This document shows, piece by piece, positions 33,935 through 42,880 of a stretch of DNA of 64,000 nt. Position 1 is the first letter of the stretch. The number at the start of each line of letters is the position of its first letter. Both the position numbers and the translations under genes were made by a program. This stretch comes from Clostridiaceae bacterium AM27-36LB. GTDB taxonomy: Bacteria; Bacillota; Clostridia; Lachnospirales; Lachnospiraceae. The notes below the pieces were generated by a model, which did not search any database, was not told the DNA's origin, and worked only from the letters and a program-made list of their open reading frames with translations. The DNA lies in assembly GCA_003480725.1 (NCBI GenBank), contig QUJQ01000003.1:431082-495081 (forward strand). The letters run 5' to 3'.

Positions 33935-34783
33935 TTAGCCCTCCAGAGCGATCAGCAGACTCTCCGCAGCAGCCAGATATTCGTTATTAGCTTTTGCAAA
34001 CTCTCCACTTGCCAGTTCAGCAAGCTTCGGATCGATCGGCATCCGTCCAAGGATCGGCAGATCCAGTTCTTCTGCCAACTTGTCAAGGCCGCTCTCACCG
34101 AAGATCTTAAACTCTTTGCCACAATCCGGGCAGATCACATAGCTATAATTCTCTACCAGACCAATTACCGGGATTTCCATGCTCTTTGCCATATTCAGGG
34201 CCTTCTTTACGATCAGGCTTACCAGATCCTGTGGAGACGTCACAGTGATGATTCCATCCACCGGAATAGACTGGAAGACCGTCAGTGGCACATCACCGGT
34301 TCCTGGCGGCATATCTACGAAAAGATAATCGATCTCTCCCCACACAATATCTGTCCAGAACTGTTTTACCATATTTGCCAGGATCGGTCCTCTCCAGATA
34401 ACCGGAGATTCCTCATCCGGAAGCAGCAGATTGATAGACATGACCGGAATACCATTTTCTGTAACTACTGGTTTGATATAATCGCCATCCATCTCTGCCG
34501 GGCCGTGAAGACCATACATCTTCGGGATGGACGGACCTGTAATATCCGCATCCAGGATTCCTACGGAATATCCCTGCTCTTTCATAAGGTTTGCTAAAGA
34601 TGCTGTTACCAGTGATTTTCCAACACCACCTTTTCCACTGACAACACCGATCACTTTATGAATATGTGACTTCGGATTCGCCGGTGCCAGCATGCTCTGC
34701 GGCTTCTGTGCACCTTTTGCACTTGGACATCCTGCACAGCTTTCTTTGGTGCAGCCTGTGCTGCTGCATGACTTTTCTGTCAT
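33935..34783 (-). CDS. Mrp/NBP35-family iron-sulfur carrier ATPase
   Basis: A 282-residue P-loop ATPase. The deviant Walker A GVVSGKGGVGKS near residue 46, ILDADITGPSIPKMYG near 75 and VDMPPGTGDVPLT near 155 define the Mrp/ApbC group; CPDCGKEF near 217 is the C-terminal CxxC that bridges a 4Fe-4S cluster between subunits. The N-terminus has extra cysteines (CSSTGCTKESCAGC), as in eukaryotic Nbp35, which could hold a second cluster. It delivers Fe-S clusters to apoproteins. AAGGAG lies eight bases before the ATG. Confidence 0.9.
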   Translation of the reverse strand: MTEKSCSSTGCTKESCAGCPSAKGAQKPQSMLAPANPKSHIHKVIGVVSGKGGVGKSLVTASLANLMKEQGYSVGILDADITGPSIPKMYGLHGPAEMDGDYIKPVVTENGIPVMSINLLLPDEESPVIWRGPILANMVKQFWTDIVWGEIDYLFVDMPPGTGDVPLTVFQSIPVDGIITVTSPQDLVSLIVKKALNMAKSMEIPVIGLVENYSYVICPDCGKEFKIFGESGLDKLAEELDLPILGRMPIDPKLAELASGEFAKANNEYLAAAESLLIALEG

Positions 34784-34828
34784 TTGTTCTTCTCCTTTAT
34801 GCTTCGTTTCTTTATGTTCTCCCTGTTT

Positions 34829-35497
34829 CTAACGAAACCGGTTCGTACATTCAAAATGTTTCATCATAGACAGACAGTTCATGATCTCATCATAGGTCTC
34901 CTGCAGTCCTTTCTTATCCACCACCAGATCCAGTGAGATAGCAATGCTGTTGAGAAGTGCCTCATCCATCTGATTGCGGTAAAATGTCATGATGTGCATC
35001 TTCTCCTCCAGAGTGTCTGCATCGAGAAATTCCAACAGGATCGGATTGATTCCGTCTGCCTGTGGTTCCTGCTCAGGTGGTTCCTGCTCAGATGGTTCCT
35101 TCGCAGGTGGTTCCTTCGCAGACATTTCTACCGGATCCAGTATCTGAACTGGAGATTTCATCGACTGTACATTCTCCACTTCTTCCAGATCTGGAATCTC
35201 CAACTGCTCACTGTCCACATTTGTCAGTTCCAGTGCACTCTCCACTTCCACCCGGGCATTTTCTTCCTCTGGATGTACCTGCGTAAATCGATACACCTGT
35301 TTTACCTGTGGATATTTTTCATGATCCACTTCACTGGCGAACATATCATAGGGACGTACATAGATTCCATAATCTCCATATAATGCCTGATAAACCACCA
35401 TCTTTTCCTTTGTTTCCGAATGCGTGGCGATTGCCATGACCTGGTAAAGGCCACCCTTAAAATGTCTGTAAAACTGTCCTTGTCTGATCTCACGCAT
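34829..35497 (-). CDS. DUF1653 domain protein with acidic repeat-containing tail
   Basis: About 222 residues. The N-terminal DUF1653 domain runs IRQGQFYRHFKGGLYQVMAIATHSETKE to YRFTQ (residues 3-73). The rest is a low-complexity acidic linker with KEPPAKEPSEQEPPEQEP near 128-145, then a helical end with LDADTLEEKMHIMTFYRNQ. The function of DUF1653 is unknown. AAAGGA is ten bases before the ATG at 35497, preferred to an upstream GTG that would abut it. It lies 21 bp downstream of the binding-protein gene whose tail is also repetitive. Confidence 0.75.
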   Translation of the reverse strand: MREIRQGQFYRHFKGGLYQVMAIATHSETKEKMVVYQALYGDYGIYVRPYDMFASEVDHEKYPQVKQVYRFTQVHPEEENARVEVESALELTNVDSEQLEIPDLEEVENVQSMKSPVQILDPVEMSAKEPPAKEPSEQEPPEQEPQADGINPILLEFLDADTLEEKMHIMTFYRNQMDEALLNSIAISLDLVVDKKGLQETYDEIMNCLSMMKHFECTNRFR

Positions 35498-35518
35498 TTC
35501 ATTCACTTCCTTTCAAAG

Positions 35519-36715
35519 TTAGCCCGCCGGCTGAGCTGCCGGATCAGTCGCTGGCTGAGCTGCCGGATCGGTCGCTGGCTGGGTTGCCGGATCAGTCGCT
35601 GGCTGGGCCGCCGGATCAGTCGCTGGCTGAGTCGCCGGATCAGTCACTGGCTGAGTCGCCGGGTCGGTTGCTGGCTGAGTCGCCGGTGTCTGCATTTTCA
35701 CTGTCGTTTTCTTTGTCCGGTCCCGTTCTCTTGTCATCTCATTGTCGTCAATAGCAGGATTCTTCTGTGCTGCCTGATGAGTTGCCTCCGCCAGCCAGTT
35801 ATAATAAAGCTTCTGCACTTTTACTTCTTCGATTGCTTTATTGACTGCATCAAGAAATACTTTCTGATCTTTGACCACTCCGCCAACCACTCCAGCTGCC
35901 TCATATTCCAGCTCCAGAGCTGACAATGCCAGATCATCATCTTCCTTCATCAGATCTTCCGCCACCGCTTCATCCAGTGCCACTGCATCTGCTTTGCCTG
36001 ATCGAAGCATCTCGATTCCATCTGAAACCACATCGACCAGCGTCATATAAGTCTCCGGCATCTGCTCCATCACCAGCTGTGCCTGCAAGGTTCCATACTG
36101 AGCCACCACCGTTTTCCCGGTAAATGCGTCCAGATCCTTGTATTTTTTCTGTTTTTCCTCTGTGACCAGCAATACCTGTTTCCCTGGTTTATAATATTCC
36201 TCTGTAAAATCCACCGATGCCTTACGATCGTTCTTGGGCAGCATTCCAAGAAGCACCAGATCCACAGTCCCTTCCTTCGCCGCTTTCAGACAATCATCAA
36301 ACTCCATCTCCACGAACAAAGGCTCCACACCTAACTGCTTTGCAATGTATTCGCCAAGCTGCACATCACTGCCTACACATGTGGACGTATCATCTGTCTG
36401 TGCGGTGTTATCCGCCGCAGATGTCTTTGTTGTATCGGTCTCCTTATCTGCCGCAGATATTTTTGTCGTATCTTTACTGTCCTCCATAAACGCAAATGGC
36501 GCATAATCCGGTGAAATACCGATCAACAGTTTTCCTGATTCTGTCACCTGCTCCAGTCTGTCATCCTTCAAATTCCGTTCTGGAAGTTTATCTTCTGCCT
36601 CTCCAATATCTTCCACCACAATATTTCCTGTATCCGGTTCTTGCGCATTTACTCCACATGCTGTTGTCTGTACGGCCAGCAGTGCCACCAGTCCCAGGCA
36701 TACCAGTTTTTTCAT
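35519..36715 (-). CDS. Solute-binding lipoprotein (SBP family 3) with Pro/Thr/Asp repeat tail
   Basis: A 398-residue extracytoplasmic binding protein. Lipoprotein signal MKKLVCLGLVALLAVQTTAC ends in a lipobox Cys at 20. The family 3 fold shows LLIGISPDYAPFAFME near 62, YIAKQLGVEPLFVEMEFDDCLKAAKEGTVDLVLLGM by position 128-163, and KTVVAQYGTLQAQL near 205. It should bind a polar amino acid, but no ABC permease or ATPase is adjacent. An insertion with two ADK/ADN repeats interrupts the early part (residues 80-115). The last 55 residues are repeats of ATDPATQP and ATDPAAQP. The DNA repeat has an 18- to 36-bp period. Confidence 0.85.
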   Translation of the reverse strand: MKKLVCLGLVALLAVQTTACGVNAQEPDTGNIVVEDIGEAEDKLPERNLKDDRLEQVTESGKLLIGISPDYAPFAFMEDSKDTTKISAADKETDTTKTSAADNTAQTDDTSTCVGSDVQLGEYIAKQLGVEPLFVEMEFDDCLKAAKEGTVDLVLLGMLPKNDRKASVDFTEEYYKPGKQVLLVTEEKQKKYKDLDAFTGKTVVAQYGTLQAQLVMEQMPETYMTLVDVVSDGIEMLRSGKADAVALDEAVAEDLMKEDDDLALSALELEYEAAGVVGGVVKDQKVFLDAVNKAIEEVKVQKLYYNWLAEATHQAAQKNPAIDDNEMTRERDRTKKTTVKMQTPATQPATDPATQPVTDPATQPATDPAAQPATDPATQPATDPAAQPATDPAAQPAG

Positions 36716-36758
36716 ACAATCTATTTCCTTTCTGTTATAAGCATTTAAGATAAGAAAA

Positions 36759-36789
36759 AGGCTCCGGAAATCTGTTATTTCCGAAGCCT
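36759..36789 (-). terminator. Intrinsic terminator after tRNA-Trp
   Basis: AGGCTCCGGAAAT (36759-36771) and ATTTCCGAAGCCT (36777-36789) pair with one wobble, followed on the minus strand by TTTTTCTTATC. It begins 3 bp after the tRNA. Confidence 0.85.
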
Positions 36790-36791
36790 AG

Positions 36792-36864
36792 CAGGGACAG
36801 AAGGACTCGAACCCTCGACATTTGGTTTTGGAGACCAACGTTCTACCAACTGAACTATATCCCT
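36792..36864 (-). tRNA. tRNA-Trp (anticodon CCA)
   Basis: A 73-nt cloverleaf on the minus strand: acceptor AGGGATA with TGTCCCT, D arm GTTC/GAAC, anticodon stem TTGGT/ACCAA with loop CTCCAAA (anticodon CCA), T arm GAGGG/CCTTC with TTCGAGT, discriminator G. The 3' CCA is not encoded. It has its own promoter and terminator. Confidence 0.97.
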
Positions 36865-36885
36865 GTGTATCACTGACACCATGAA

Positions 36886-36914
36886 ACTATACCACGATTC
36901 GACTTTTGTGTCAA
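36886..36914 (-). promoter_or_regulatory. SigA promoter of tRNA-Trp
   Basis: Minus strand TTGACA, 17 bp, TATAGT, ending about 20 bp before the mature tRNA 5' end. Confidence 0.85.
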
Positions 36915-36943
36915 TGAAAACTTGCGAAAATATTGAAAATATT

Positions 36944-37097
36944 GTAACTATTCAGAGCCACATTCACAAAATCGCCTCTGCGAGGCTTTTCTTTTGCTCA
37001 TAATGGTTTCTCGCCATATACATATTTAAAAATATGCTCGATCATGCAGGCATGGCTCGCATAATTATTAAATATGTGCATGGCTCTGAGTAGTTAC
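36944..37097. repeat. Hairpin repeat family, long copy after radA
   Basis: Begins GTAACTATTCAGAGCCACATTC and ends GTGCATGGCTCTGAGTAGTTAC, whose outer 18 bp pair almost perfectly. About 110 bp of AT-rich sequence, containing another CATGGCTC and a CCTC/GAGG hairpin, separates the ends. Shorter copies lie at 41303-41324 and 42881-42912. It starts 9 bp after the radA stop and may act as its terminator. Confidence 0.7.
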
Positions 37098-37105
37098 AAA
37101 ATATT

Positions 37106-38482
37106 TTATAAGCACTTCATAGCATCCCACACAGCAGACACGCCAATCAGTTCAATGCCTTTGATGTCCTTCACCTGATCCATAGAGCTCTTAGGAAGGA
37201 TCACTTTCGTGAAGCCTAATCGTTTGGCTTCCTGTACCCGCTGCTTTGCCATACTGACTGCACGGACTTCACCGCTTAATCCCACCTCACCAAATACGAT
37301 GGTCTTGTCAGAGACTGGCACATCTTTGTAACTGGAGATCACCGCAAGCACCAGCGCCAGATCCATAGCCGGTTCACTTAAGCGCACACCACCTGCAATA
37401 TTTACATAAGCATCATAGCCTGACAGCGGCAGATTCAACCGCTTCTCCAGTACCGCCATAAGAAGATTCAGCCGATTATAATCGGTTCCTGCCGCAGTTC
37501 TCCTGGGCAGTCCGAAATTGGTCCGGCATACCAACGCCTGTACTTCCAGAAGCATAGGCCTGGTGCCTTCCATGGTGCATGCCACCACTGACCCGGAAGC
37601 CCCCTCTGGCTTTCCACTTAACATATACTCTGAAGGATTGCTCACTTCCCTGAGCCCTTTGTCTGTCATCTCAAAGACACCGATCTCATTGGTAGAACCA
37701 AAACGGTTCTTTACACTTCTTAAGATTCGATAGGATGCATACCGGTCACCTTCAAAATACAATACCGTGTCCACCATGTGTTCCAACACACGTGGTCCTG
37801 CCACAGTTCCTTCTTTTGTTACATGTCCTACAATAAAAATTGTAATATTATTTTCCTTTGCCAGACGCATAAGTACTCCTGTTGCCTCCCTCACCTGGGA
37901 TACACTTCCAGGTGCAGAAGATACATTTTCCTGATACATGGTCTGGATTGAATCAATGATCACTGCCTGCGGCTTTTTCTTCAGAACAATGGACTCAATA
38001 TCATCCAGATTGGTCTCACACAGCAAGGTCATGGCATCAGAGAACTCTCCAATCCGCACCGCACGAAGCTTGATCTGCTGCAGTGATTCCTCACCGGAGA
38101 TATATAAGATGCTGTCAAGCCGCTCTGCCAGATTACGACATACCTGCAGGAGCAGTGTGGATTTACCGATTCCCGGATCTCCGCCTACCAATACAAGGGA
38201 ACCCGGCACAATTCCTCCACCCAGTACCTGGTCAAGTTCCGACATTCCCGTGGAGATCCGTCCTTCTGAATCAGCCTCAATGCCTTTTAAGGTAACTGGT
38301 TCCCGGACTTCTCTGGTACTTCTTCGGCTGCTTCCGCCCTTGGTCTTTGGTGCTGCCGGTTCTTCCGCAAACGTATTCCACTCCCGGCAGGCCGGGCACT
38401 GGCCCGACCATTTTGCCGACTCATATCCACAATTCTGACAGAAAAAGATCGTTCCGCCTTTTTTCTCTTTATTTTTGTACAT
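37106..38482 (-). CDS. radA: DNA repair protein RadA/Sms
   Basis: A 458-residue RadA. The N-terminal zinc finger CQNCGYESAKWSGQCPAC near residue 15, RecA-like Walker A GGDPGIGKSTLLLQV near 84, the family motif SVKNRFGSTNEIG near 255 and a Lon-like C-terminal domain (DLALVLAVISSYKDVP, FGEVGLSGEVR near 400) are all present. RadA drives branch migration and strand exchange in recombination. Its start overlaps the clpC end by 14 bp, so translation is coupled; this clpC-radA order is conserved in Firmicutes. Confidence 0.95.
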   Translation of the reverse strand: MYKNKEKKGGTIFFCQNCGYESAKWSGQCPACREWNTFAEEPAAPKTKGGSSRRSTREVREPVTLKGIEADSEGRISTGMSELDQVLGGGIVPGSLVLVGGDPGIGKSTLLLQVCRNLAERLDSILYISGEESLQQIKLRAVRIGEFSDAMTLLCETNLDDIESIVLKKKPQAVIIDSIQTMYQENVSSAPGSVSQVREATGVLMRLAKENNITIFIVGHVTKEGTVAGPRVLEHMVDTVLYFEGDRYASYRILRSVKNRFGSTNEIGVFEMTDKGLREVSNPSEYMLSGKPEGASGSVVACTMEGTRPMLLEVQALVCRTNFGLPRRTAAGTDYNRLNLLMAVLEKRLNLPLSGYDAYVNIAGGVRLSEPAMDLALVLAVISSYKDVPVSDKTIVFGEVGLSGEVRAVSMAKQRVQEAKRLGFTKVILPKSSMDQVKDIKGIELIGVSAVWDAMKCL

Positions 38483-40889
38483 TGATTTTCAGTTTTCCTC
38501 CGACCACTTTCACATCCACATGATCGCCTGCCTTGATCTTTCCATCCAGCATCTCATCTGCCAGACGATCCTCGATCCGGTTCTGGACCGCACGTTTTAA
38601 CGGGCGGGCACCATATTTCGCATCATAACTGGTCTCAGCCAGCCATTTCTTCACAGAATCTGTAAAATGCACCTGAATGGAAAGCTGATTTTTACAGCGT
38701 TTCTCCAGCTCCTGCAGCAGAAGTCCTGTAATCTGCGTGATCTCATCCTTCTGGAGCATATGGAATACGATCGTCTCATCAATTCGGTTCAGAAACTCCG
38801 GCCGGAAGATCTGTTTCACCTCATTCATCACGCTGTTCTTCATGAACTCATAATCCTGCTTTGCGTTTTCTGACGATGCAAAGCCCAGCTTCTTCGGATT
38901 GACGATGGAACCTGCCCCCGCATTAGAAGTCATGATGATCACGGTATTTTTAAAATCCACCTGTCGTCCCTGGGAATCTGTAATATGCCCATCATCCAGC
39001 ACCTGCAGCAAAATATTAAATACATCCGGATGAGCCTTCTCGATCTCATCAAACAGAATCACTGCATAAGGATTTCTGCGGACCTTTTCACTGAGCTGTC
39101 CGCCGTCATCATGTCCTACATATCCTGGCGGAGAGCCTATCATCTTGGCCACACTGTGTTTCTCCATGTATTCAGACATGTCAACACGGATCATGGCATC
39201 TTCTTTTCCAAACAGCACCTCTGCCAGTGCCTTGGAAAGCTCCGTCTTACCCACACCAGTAGGTCCAAGGAATAAAAATGATCCGATTGGACGTTTCGGG
39301 TCTTTCAGTCCTACTCTTCCTCGCTTCACAGCCTTTGCAACCGCCTGCACCGCTTCATCCTGTCCGATGACTCTCTTATGAAGTGTCTTCTCCAGACGCC
39401 GAAGCTTCTGGGACTCTGCCTCTGCGATCCGCTGTACCGGGATTTTGGTCCATTTGGCCACCGCTTCCGCTATCTGCTCTTCTGTCACGATGTTGGAACT
39501 CTTCCGCCCGCGCCGATTCTCTTTTTTCTCCAGCAGATGTTCCAACCGTTCCACTTCCTCTTTGCAATTATGAGCTTTCTCCAGATCTGACTCCATCAGT
39601 GCCTGATCAAGTGCCGCTCTTGCATCCAACAGCTCCTGGATCGTATCTGTGGAACCTGCCTGTTTACTACCGAACTGTCCCAATCTCAGTCCTGCTGCCG
39701 CTTCATCCATCAGATCAATGGCCTTATCCGGCAGAAAACGGTCATTCACATAACGATCTGACAGTCTTGCTGCTGCCTCCAGCGCCTCATCCGAGATCTG
39801 TACCTGATGATGAGCCTCATAATAAGGACGTAATCCTTTAAGGATCTTAACCGTCTGTTCCACCGATGCCGGTTCTACCGTCACTGGCTGAAATCTTCGT
39901 TCCAGAGCTGCATCCTTCTCAATATGCTTCCGGTACTCTTCCAGAGTGGTAGCACCAATGATCTGAATCTCGCCTCTTGCCATGGCAGGTTTCAAAATAT
40001 TAGAGGCATCCATGGCTCCCTCGGCACCGCCTGCACCAATGATCGTATGAAGTTCATCAATAAACAGAAGAATATTTCCGTCCTCACGAACCTCATCGAT
40101 CACATTTTTAATACGCTCCTCAAATTCACCGCGATATTTGGACCCGGCTACCATAGCAGTCAGATCCAGTATACATAGCCGTCTGCCGCGGATAGAATCC
40201 GGTACTTTTCCTGCTGCGATCCGGGCTGCCAGCCCTTCCACAATAGCAGTCTTACCGACCCCGGGCTCCCCGATCAGACAAGGATTATTCTTGGTTCGGC
40301 GGCTTAATACCTGAATGACCCGCCGGATCTCTTCTTCCCTTCCGATCACCGGATCCAGCCGTCCTTCAGTTGCCATAGCAGTCAGGTCACGGCTGTACTG
40401 TTCCAGTGTCTGGGTCCCTTTGGATCTGGATTCATCCTTGCTGTACTCAGATGCTTTCTCACCCATGGAGTTGACCAGATCCACATAGATATCCCGTACC
40501 CGGACACCCATGGTAGTCAGCAGACGGGAGCCTACGCACTCACCATCCTTAAATATTGCGATCAGAATATGCTCGGTTCCCACCAGTCTCTCATGAAACC
40601 GATGTGCTTCCATCTGCGCATCATCCAGAATCTTTCTTGCCCTCGGAGTAAAGCTTCTGCCTTCCTCAGGAAGCATCCCGCCTTCCGGCGCGATCAGCTG
40701 ACTGATCATGTCTGTAAGTCCCGCCTCTGTCACGCCTGCATTTATGAGCACCTGTCCGGCTGTGCTTTCCTGCTCCCTTAATAGTCCCAGCAAAATATGC
40801 TCGGTTCCTGTATAGGGATGTTTCATCTGTCCTGATATTCTCTTTGCCTGTCGGAGCGCGGCCTGTGCCGCATCCGTATAGATCTGCAT
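38469..40889 (-). CDS. clpC: ClpC-type AAA+ chaperone of Clp protease
   Basis: An 806-residue class I Clp ATPase. Two N-terminal Clp repeats ([16 protein letters not shown] near 28, [14 protein letters not shown] near 102), AAA-1 with [13 protein letters not shown] near 210, a coiled-coil UVR/M region near 430-460, and AAA-2 with [14 protein letters not shown] near 540 and YARPL-like [10 protein letters not shown] near 770. [15 protein letters not shown] near 590 is the second-domain pore loop region. It unfolds proteins for ClpP. No mcsA or mcsB is next to it; a GntR-type regulator takes the usual ctsR position. Confidence 0.94.
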   Translation of the reverse strand: MQIYTDAAQAALRQAKRISGQMKHPYTGTEHILLGLLREQESTAGQVLINAGVTEAGLTDMISQLIAPEGGMLPEEGRSFTPRARKILDDAQMEAHRFHERLVGTEHILIAIFKDGECVGSRLLTTMGVRVRDIYVDLVNSMGEKASEYSKDESRSKGTQTLEQYSRDLTAMATEGRLDPVIGREEEIRRVIQVLSRRTKNNPCLIGEPGVGKTAIVEGLAARIAAGKVPDSIRGRRLCILDLTAMVAGSKYRGEFEERIKNVIDEVREDGNILLFIDELHTIIGAGGAEGAMDASNILKPAMARGEIQIIGATTLEEYRKHIEKDAALERRFQPVTVEPASVEQTVKILKGLRPYYEAHHQVQISDEALEAAARLSDRYVNDRFLPDKAIDLMDEAAAGLRLGQFGSKQAGSTDTIQELLDARAALDQALMESDLEKAHNCKEEVERLEHLLEKKENRRGRKSSNIVTEEQIAEAVAKWTKIPVQRIAEAESQKLRRLEKTLHKRVIGQDEAVQAVAKAVKRGRVGLKDPKRPIGSFLFLGPTGVGKTELSKALAEVLFGKEDAMIRVDMSEYMEKHSVAKMIGSPPGYVGHDDGGQLSEKVRRNPYAVILFDEIEKAHPDVFNILLQVLDDGHITDSQGRQVDFKNTVIIMTSNAGAGSIVNPKKLGFASSENAKQDYEFMKNSVMNEVKQIFRPEFLNRIDETIVFHMLQKDEITQITGLLLQELEKRCKNQLSIQVHFTDSVKKWLAETSYDAKYGARPLKRAVQNRIEDRLADEMLDGKIKAGDHVDVKVVGGKLKINVQK

Positions 40890-40900
40890 ATGTCTCCTCC

Positions 40901-41272
40901 TTATGCCCCGTATTCTTCGTAGATCTCATCTATTAACTGATGCACTTCTTCTCTGGTAATGTTTTTACAGCTTCCCTTTGCCAGAAGAACCAGAAGTCCC
41001 TGCTTCATGTCCTCCATCGCTTTGAGCTTATCTGCATCCACTGCGATCACTGCACCATATCTTCTGTCCAGCCGGATATAGCCCTCCTGCTTCAAAAGGG
41101 AATAGGCTTTGTTTACCGTGTGCATATTGATGCCCACCTCATCTGCCAGCTGACGGACACTGGGGAGGGTATCTCCCTCCTGCAGTCTGGAAGTCGCGAT
41201 GCCAATAATGATCTGATGATATAACTGCACATAGAATGCTTCATCACTGTTAAAATCAATTTCTAAATACAT
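40901..41272 (-). CDS. GntR-family regulator, YtrA type
   Basis: A 123-residue short GntR protein: winged helix from FYVQLYHQIIIGIATSRLQEGD (residues 14-35) through LPSVRQLADEVGINMHTVNKAYSLLKQEGYI, then a short C-terminal helical region with no ligand domain, as in YtrA. AGAGG eight bases upstream picks the ATG at 41272. It is 11 bp before clpC and probably autoregulates the clpC-radA operon in place of CtsR. That role is inferred from position only. Confidence 0.85.
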   Translation of the reverse strand: MYLEIDFNSDEAFYVQLYHQIIIGIATSRLQEGDTLPSVRQLADEVGINMHTVNKAYSLLKQEGYIRLDRRYGAVIAVDADKLKAMEDMKQGLLVLLAKGSCKNITREEVHQLIDEIYEEYGA

Positions 41273-41302
41273 GATCATGTCCTCTTACGTTATTGATAAT
41301 TC

Positions 41303-41324
41303 AGAGCCACATCCGCACGGCTCT
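41303..41324. repeat. Hairpin repeat family, short copy in the gntR-clpC leader
   Basis: AGAGCC and GGCTCT pair around ACATCCGCAC, within TTCAGAGCCACATCCGCACGGCTCT. It shares the TTCAGAGCCACAT half with the copies at 36944 and 42881. It lies in the 5' leader between the promoter at 41352-41380 and the regulator start. Confidence 0.65.
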
Positions 41325-41351
41325 AATATATCCATCATTTGTTATATAGGC

Positions 41352-41380
41352 AGTATAACAGCATCTCATTTTCCGGTCAA
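41352..41380 (-). promoter_or_regulatory. SigA promoter of the gntR-clpC-radA operon
   Basis: Minus strand TTGACC, 17 bp, TATACT, with a leader of about 70 nt that includes a hairpin repeat. No CtsR or CIRCE operator is recognised. Confidence 0.8.
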
Positions 41381-41415
41381 CACTTTCCTGTCTTTGCAAA
41401 AGCTTTCCAAACAGA

Positions 41416-41462
41416 AATGAGCGAAGCTCGCAGTTTACTTATCCCCGCAGGTTTCGCTCATT
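41416..41462 (-). terminator. Likely terminator after the cohesin-like gene
   Basis: AATGAGCGAA (41416-41425) and TTCGCTCATT (41453-41462) form a perfect 10-bp stem with a large loop, followed on the minus strand by TCTGTTT. The T tract is weak. Confidence 0.5.
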
Positions 41463-41512
41463 CTTTATTGTCTGTCAGACTATTATTTTCTTTTGTTTAT
41501 TGCTTCCTCTGA

Positions 41513-42850
41513 TCAGTCTTCGTCATCGTCGGATGCATTGTCCAGATCAATGATCTCCAGTTCATCCTCTTCCGGGTCATGGAAATCAGACTCATTTTCC
41601 TCCAGACTGCCGGTTACATAGGAGCTGCTCTTGGGAGTATGATCCTCTTCTTCCTCATCATCCTCTTTTTCCGGGAGCATCTGCATCTTCTTCATTCGCA
41701 GAGTCAGGATCACAACCGCATTAAGCAGAATAATGATGATCAGCGTCATGACCAGAATGATCATCAGACGACGTCCCATATCAGTGGTATAGCGGTTCTG
41801 CTGATAGTCTGCCTCTGTACGAAGGGCTGCATCCTGATCCTCAAGCTCGGTAATATAATTCTGCTCACCCTGGTAAGCCACATCATCAAATAACTGCAGG
41901 GAATCCTTATCATAGTCATAGCTGTACCACGCTTTTTCGCCATCCTGGTTGACACCATAGACCAGATAACGGTTAGTATCATCAAAGATCTCGTCCACAC
42001 CATCGATGATCACATGCTTATATGCCGGTACAGTGTATTTTGCTCCCCATGGCATATCTACATAAGAATAACGGATCGGCACATATCCGCCCTCTTCCGG
42101 CTCAATAAAGGTCACTGTATCTGTTCCGCTCTGCTTTTCAATATAAGGAACAATATTACCGGTATCCGGATTATATACAAAGTAATCACGGTAGCTTCCG
42201 TTATCGCTGAACAGATAGACAAGATAGACATCTGTTACAGCGTTATGCAGAACGCGGACCTGCTTTCCCTGGATCTCTATCTTTTCAGCATCATATCCAT
42301 CTATCCCCGGAATATGATGAGTCAGGAAGGTTCTTCCGTCGATGACCCAGGTCGCACGATCTGCATCATCTTCTTCCTCTTCTTCATCTTCTGCAGAGGC
42401 ATCTGCTTTTTCTTCCTCTTCTTCCTCCAGAGATACACCGCTTAAGGCATCAATTTCTTTTCCATTTACCGTGATGGTGCAGGAAGATACCGTCACTTCA
42501 GAAGTACCATCTGTCAGACCTTTGAATTTTACTCCAAATGTAGCAGCCTTGCTTCCTGGATTGCTTGACAACTCCACCAGACCATTTCCACCGCTACCGG
42601 AGAAATTATCTCCACCACTTCCGGACATATAGGTCAGATCACTCTTATCATAAGATAAAGTCAGTTTTACACTCTCAATGGAATCATCATTGGTGATCTT
42701 ATAAGATGCAGATACGATTTTATCCTTCTGTACTGTCAGTTCTGTATCCCCGGTTACGGAAGGCGCCGCCAATACTGTCATGCCAAAGCACAGCACCAAA
42801 GCTGCAATCAGACCCATCGTCTTTCCAAACAGTTTCTTTTTATTCTTCAT
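41513..42850 (-). CDS. Exported cohesin-like protein with membrane anchor and acidic cytoplasmic tail
   Basis: A 445-residue protein of unknown function. Signal peptide (1-28, AALVLCFGMTVLAAP), a cohesin/CBM-like beta domain (30-140: VSASYKIT, SVKLTLSYDKSDLTYMSG, ATFGVKFKGL), an acidic linker (about 141-165, runs of Glu and Asp), a second region with Trp/Tyr-rich motifs (WVIDGRTFLTHHIPG, DNGSYRDYFVYNPD, KAWYSYDYD) to about 345, a transmembrane helix near 360-382, then a highly acidic 60-residue cytoplasmic tail ending DNASDDDED. The domain is close to scaffoldin cohesins in pattern, but no dockerin is seen here. It is monocistronic, after purD on the same strand. Confidence 0.7.
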   Translation of the reverse strand: MKNKKKLFGKTMGLIAALVLCFGMTVLAAPSVTGDTELTVQKDKIVSASYKITNDDSIESVKLTLSYDKSDLTYMSGSGGDNFSGSGGNGLVELSSNPGSKAATFGVKFKGLTDGTSEVTVSSCTITVNGKEIDALSGVSLEEEEEEKADASAEDEEEEEDDADRATWVIDGRTFLTHHIPGIDGYDAEKIEIQGKQVRVLHNAVTDVYLVYLFSDNGSYRDYFVYNPDTGNIVPYIEKQSGTDTVTFIEPEEGGYVPIRYSYVDMPWGAKYTVPAYKHVIIDGVDEIFDDTNRYLVYGVNQDGEKAWYSYDYDKDSLQLFDDVAYQGEQNYITELEDQDAALRTEADYQQNRYTTDMGRRLMIILVMTLIIIILLNAVVILTLRMKKMQMLPEKEDDEEEEDHTPKSSSYVTGSLEENESDFHDPEEDELEIIDLDNASDDDED

Positions 42851-42880
42851 ATAACTCTCTCTTTCCGGATTTTTAAAATA

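Noticed and set aside
35519..35700. CRISPR-like direct repeats near 35.5-35.7 kb
   Set aside because: The repeats are contiguous, without unique spacers, and in frame with a coding region for Pro/Thr/Asp repeats.
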